A stretch of DNA of 7,767 nucleotides from an uncultured Paracoccaceae bacterium (GTDB taxonomy: Bacteria > Pseudomonadota > Alphaproteobacteria > Rhodobacterales > Rhodobacteraceae): positions 1 through 7,767 of the forward strand of contig CALFSV010000267.1 in the NCBI GenBank assembly GCA_937916485.1, written 5' to 3'. How positions within the stretch are numbered: position 1 is the first letter of the stretch; every line of letters begins with the position of its first letter. The notes under the pieces are model-generated. The model was not told the origin of the DNA, made no database searches, and saw only the letters and a list, made by a program, of their open reading frames with translations. Shown one piece after another: positions 6,402 to 7,767 of the stretch. The translations under genes and the position numbers were made by a program.

Positions 6402-6788
6402 ATGGTGAAATGGGCGGATTATAAAACAGAGGCGAAATCGCGTGGCGCTCTGGCTCTCGAACTTTACGCAGCGCAAAGCACACCAGCCTTGGGACCAGAT
6501 GCGGTAAAGGCCTCGTTGCCTGATCACCTCGCCTATCAAGCGCGATTAGAGACCGCAGGACAGCTCGCCTTTGCGGGGCCAATGTCGGATGAAACAGGCG
6601 ACGAGATGCAGGGAATGGGCCTTATCATTTACCGCGCAGATAGCTTGGACGCAGCCCGAAAATTGGCAGAGGAAGACCCGATGCACAAAAGCGGAGCGCG
6701 TACTTTCACCTTACGACGCTGGATGATAAACGAAGGTTCACTGTCCCTTTCTGTAGGGCTTTCGACCAAAACGGTGTCTTTGACTTAA
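6402..6788 (+). CDS. YCII-domain (YciI-like) protein
   Basis: Small cytoplasmic protein with a YCII-related domain, a ferredoxin-like fold seen in small putative enzymes related to muconolactone isomerase. In the 128 residues from the ATG at 6402, the N-terminal 35 or so are not recognisable. The YCII core then runs DHLAYQARLETAGQLAFAGP, MGLIIYRADSLDAARKLA, DPMHKSGA. The conserved His (His42) and Asp (Asp92, in DPMH) pair, proposed as the active site in this family, are both present. The C-terminal tail RRWMINEGSLSLSVGLSTK is hydrophilic and extends beyond the minimal domain. It is divergent from the catabolic operon and 20 bases before gntR, so it is probably co-transcribed with the regulator and may process a ring-cleavage lactone or keto acid. 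The reaction is unknown. Confidence 0.8.
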   Translation: MVKWADYKTEAKSRGALALELYAAQSTPALGPDAVKASLPDHLAYQARLETAGQLAFAGPMSDETGDEMQGMGLIIYRADSLDAARKLAEEDPMHKSGARTFTLRRWMINEGSLSLSVGLSTKTVSLT

Positions 6789-6808
6789 TGCCAGCATGAG
6801 GGCGCGCA

Positions 6809-7474
6809 ATGAATATGATCGATGACACTGGCGGTAAAGAAAGTTCCGCCACGCGTGGCGCCTACATGACCTTACGCGATATGATTTTGACGGGCGCTTT
6901 GCCAGCAGGTCAGAAGCTCAAAATCGAGCAACTCCGCGGGTTGCTGAATACAGGTGCGTCCCCTGTGCGCGAGGCATTAAGCCTGCTGACGTCGGATATG
7001 CTTGTCGAGCGGATCGACCAACGCGGGTTTCGGGCGGCCCCCGCCAATAAAGCGAACTTTGAGGAAATTTTGGCGCTGCGTTGCACGCTTGAAGATCTTG
7101 CGCTGCGCCAGTCGATTGCAGCTGCGACACCCGAATGGGAAGAGCAATTGATCTTGATCCACCACCGCATGCGGAAAGCCGTTGGGCAGGAGGTCACGAT
7201 TTTTGAAGACGCCCACAAGGCGTTTCACATGGCGCTTTTGGCCAATAGCGGCTCGCCGATGCTGGAGCGGTATTGTGCGCAGCTTTATGATCTGAACATT
7301 CGGTATCGCAACCTTGCCGCCAGCGGCAGCAAATACCAAAGCCGCGATATCGCCGCCGAGCATCAAGAAATCCTTGATGCGGCCATTCAATGTGATGCGG
7401 ATCGCGCCTCGGCATGTCTTTTGAAACATTACCGCCTCACGGGGGAGTATCTGGCGCGCGAAATGGACTCATAA
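6809..7474 (+). CDS. GntR-family transcriptional regulator with FCD ligand-binding domain
   Basis: DNA-binding regulator, probably a repressor released by a pathway metabolite. The winged helix-turn-helix spans about residues 15-76, with LRDMILTGALPAGQKLKIE, the recognition region TGASPVREALSLL (48-60) and wing QRGFRAAP. The C-terminal FCD helical domain starts near residue 84. Its putative metal/ligand site has His136 and His140 (HKAFH), His185 (EHQEIL) and His207 (LLKHYRL). His136 stands where many FCD proteins have Asp, as in the CsiR-like branch, which this protein resembles overall. The 221-residue length is normal. The ATG at 6809 has GAGGG six bases upstream. Identical palindromes before the YCII gene (6373) and after gntR (7507) are its likely operators. 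Effector unknown; maleylacetate-like or malonate-like acids are guesses. Confidence 0.92.
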   Translation: MNMIDDTGGKESSATRGAYMTLRDMILTGALPAGQKLKIEQLRGLLNTGASPVREALSLLTSDMLVERIDQRGFRAAPANKANFEEILALRCTLEDLALRQSIAAATPEWEEQLILIHHRMRKAVGQEVTIFEDAHKAFHMALLANSGSPMLERYCAQLYDLNIRYRNLAASGSKYQSRDIAAEHQEILDAAIQCDADRASACLLKHYRLTGEYLAREMDS

Positions 7475-7555
7475 GTATTTTGACGATTTAATTGGACGTA
7501 ATTAAAAAATATCGATATTAATTAGCTAGCGACTCTCGAACAATTGGAGACGGTA
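7475..7555 (+). promoter_or_regulatory. Promoter region of the malonyl-CoA decarboxylase-like gene
   Basis: AT-rich 81-base gap after gntR. TTGACG (7480-7485) and TAAAAA (7503-7508) are 17 bases apart and make a plausible sigma-70 promoter; transcription would begin within or just after the palindrome at 7507-7519. GGAGA at 7546-7550 is a ribosome binding site five bases before the GTG at 7556. No terminator for gntR is visible, so read-through from gntR is also possible. Confidence 0.5.
7507..7519. promoter_or_regulatory. Palindromic operator, copy 2 (probable GntR/FCD binding site)
   Basis: AAATATCGATATT repeats, base for base, the first 13 bases of the palindrome at 6373. The symmetric core here is AATATCGATATT (7508-7519). 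It overlaps the -10/start region of the candidate promoter TTGACG-17-TAAAAA, the classic place for repression by steric block. Confidence 0.7.
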
Positions 7556-7767
7556 GTGCAGCGAAATCGGTTTCTTGGGGATTTATTGTCCCAGCTTTTT
7601 GACCGCCGTGGCATCATGCGCGGCAAAGAGGATCAACGCGATATTTATATGCTTTGCGGTGCGCTATTATCGGCAGAGGGTGAAGTATCTGGGCTACGTT
7701 TGGCGTCGTCGAGGTGCTGTCAGACGAATGAGAACTCGCATCGGATTGCTGGCGCAGCTTTAATCTA
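7556..7767 (+). CDS. Malonyl-CoA decarboxylase-like protein, N-terminal fragment, possibly interrupted
   Basis: The frame from GTG 7556 stays open to the window end (70 codons). Residues 6-23 read FLGDLLSQLFDRRGIMRG, and after KEDQRD the segment LCGALLSAEGEVSGLRLA (35-52) follows. Both resemble the helical N-terminal domain of bacterial malonyl-CoA decarboxylase (MatA), which converts malonyl-CoA to acetyl-CoA. GGAGA five bases upstream supports the GTG start. After LRLAS near 7708 the translation (RCCQTNENSHRIAG) no longer resembles the family, and no other frame clearly restores it; one has VEVLSDE followed by TGA. The loss coincides with a possible IS terminus at 7713. FCD-type MatR regulators commonly sit beside mat genes, which fits the neighbouring gntR. 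The call rests on about 45 residues. Confidence 0.5.
   Translation, partial: MQRNRFLGDLLSQLFDRRGIMRGKEDQRDIYMLCGALLSAEGEVSGLRLASSRCCQTNENSHRIAGAALI
7713..7767 (+). mobile_element. Possible IS6-type terminus inside the malonyl-CoA decarboxylase-like gene
   Basis: GGTGCTGTCAGACGAATG (7713-7730) matches the IS6 terminus at the left edge (minus strand, 151-134) at 13 of 18 positions, including the nine-base run CTGTCAGAC and the leading GG. It begins where similarity to malonyl-CoA decarboxylase stops. Only 55 bases are visible; a transposase start at the spacing of the left copy would fall just outside. The same nine-mer also occurs by chance within dctP at 3664-3672, so this call is tentative. 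Confidence 0.3.

Noticed and set aside
6319..6582. Longer FAA hydrolase reading beginning at 6582
   Set aside because: The extra N-terminus is not family-like, crosses the divergent promoter and overlaps the YCII gene; AAGGA supports the start at 6318.
7575..7763. 62-codon plus-strand frame near the right edge
   Set aside because: It is out of frame with the malonyl-CoA decarboxylase-like reading, has no ribosome binding site and gives an unrecognisable basic peptide.

Overview
The window looks like chromosomal or plasmid accessory DNA from an alphaproteobacterium, most likely the Roseobacter group of Rhodobacteraceae. The TRAP transporter, FCD-type GntR regulator, YCII-like protein and IS6-family transposase start all resemble proteins of that group. 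A moderate GC content with IS remnants would suit an IS-rich marine genus such as Octadecabacter or Loktanella; that genus guess is inference only.

Layout. 1-151 is the 5' end of an IS6-family insertion sequence: terminus, leader and the first transposase codons on the minus strand, with a TAG stop at codon 30. 152-434 holds no recognisable gene. 435-6318 is a tightly packed minus-strand operon, transcribed right to left: an FAA-hydrolase-family enzyme, a RutE/TcpB-type nitroreductase, an OsmC-family protein, the TRAP transporter DctP-DctQ-DctM, and a hydroxyquinol-type intradiol ring-cleavage dioxygenase. 6319-6401 is a divergent AT-rich promoter region with a perfect palindrome. On the plus strand follow a YCII-domain protein (6402-6788) and a GntR/FCD regulator (6809-7474). 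A second copy of the palindrome sits at 7507-7519, ahead of what looks like the start of a malonyl-CoA decarboxylase gene (from 7556). That similarity fades near 7710, where a sequence resembling an IS6-type terminus begins.

Working model. The genes form a catabolic module for a small aromatic compound. TRAP brings the substrate in, the nitroreductase-family flavoenzyme keeps a hydroxybenzoquinone reduced to hydroxyquinol, and the dioxygenase opens the ring to maleylacetate. The usual next enzyme, maleylacetate reductase, is absent from the window. An FAA-family hydrolase heads the operon instead, which raises the possibility of a C-C hydrolytic (or decarboxylating) lower branch. No ring hydroxylase is present either. 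The GntR regulator probably controls the divergent operon, its own transcript and the downstream malonyl-CoA decarboxylase gene through the shared palindrome AAATATCGATATT.
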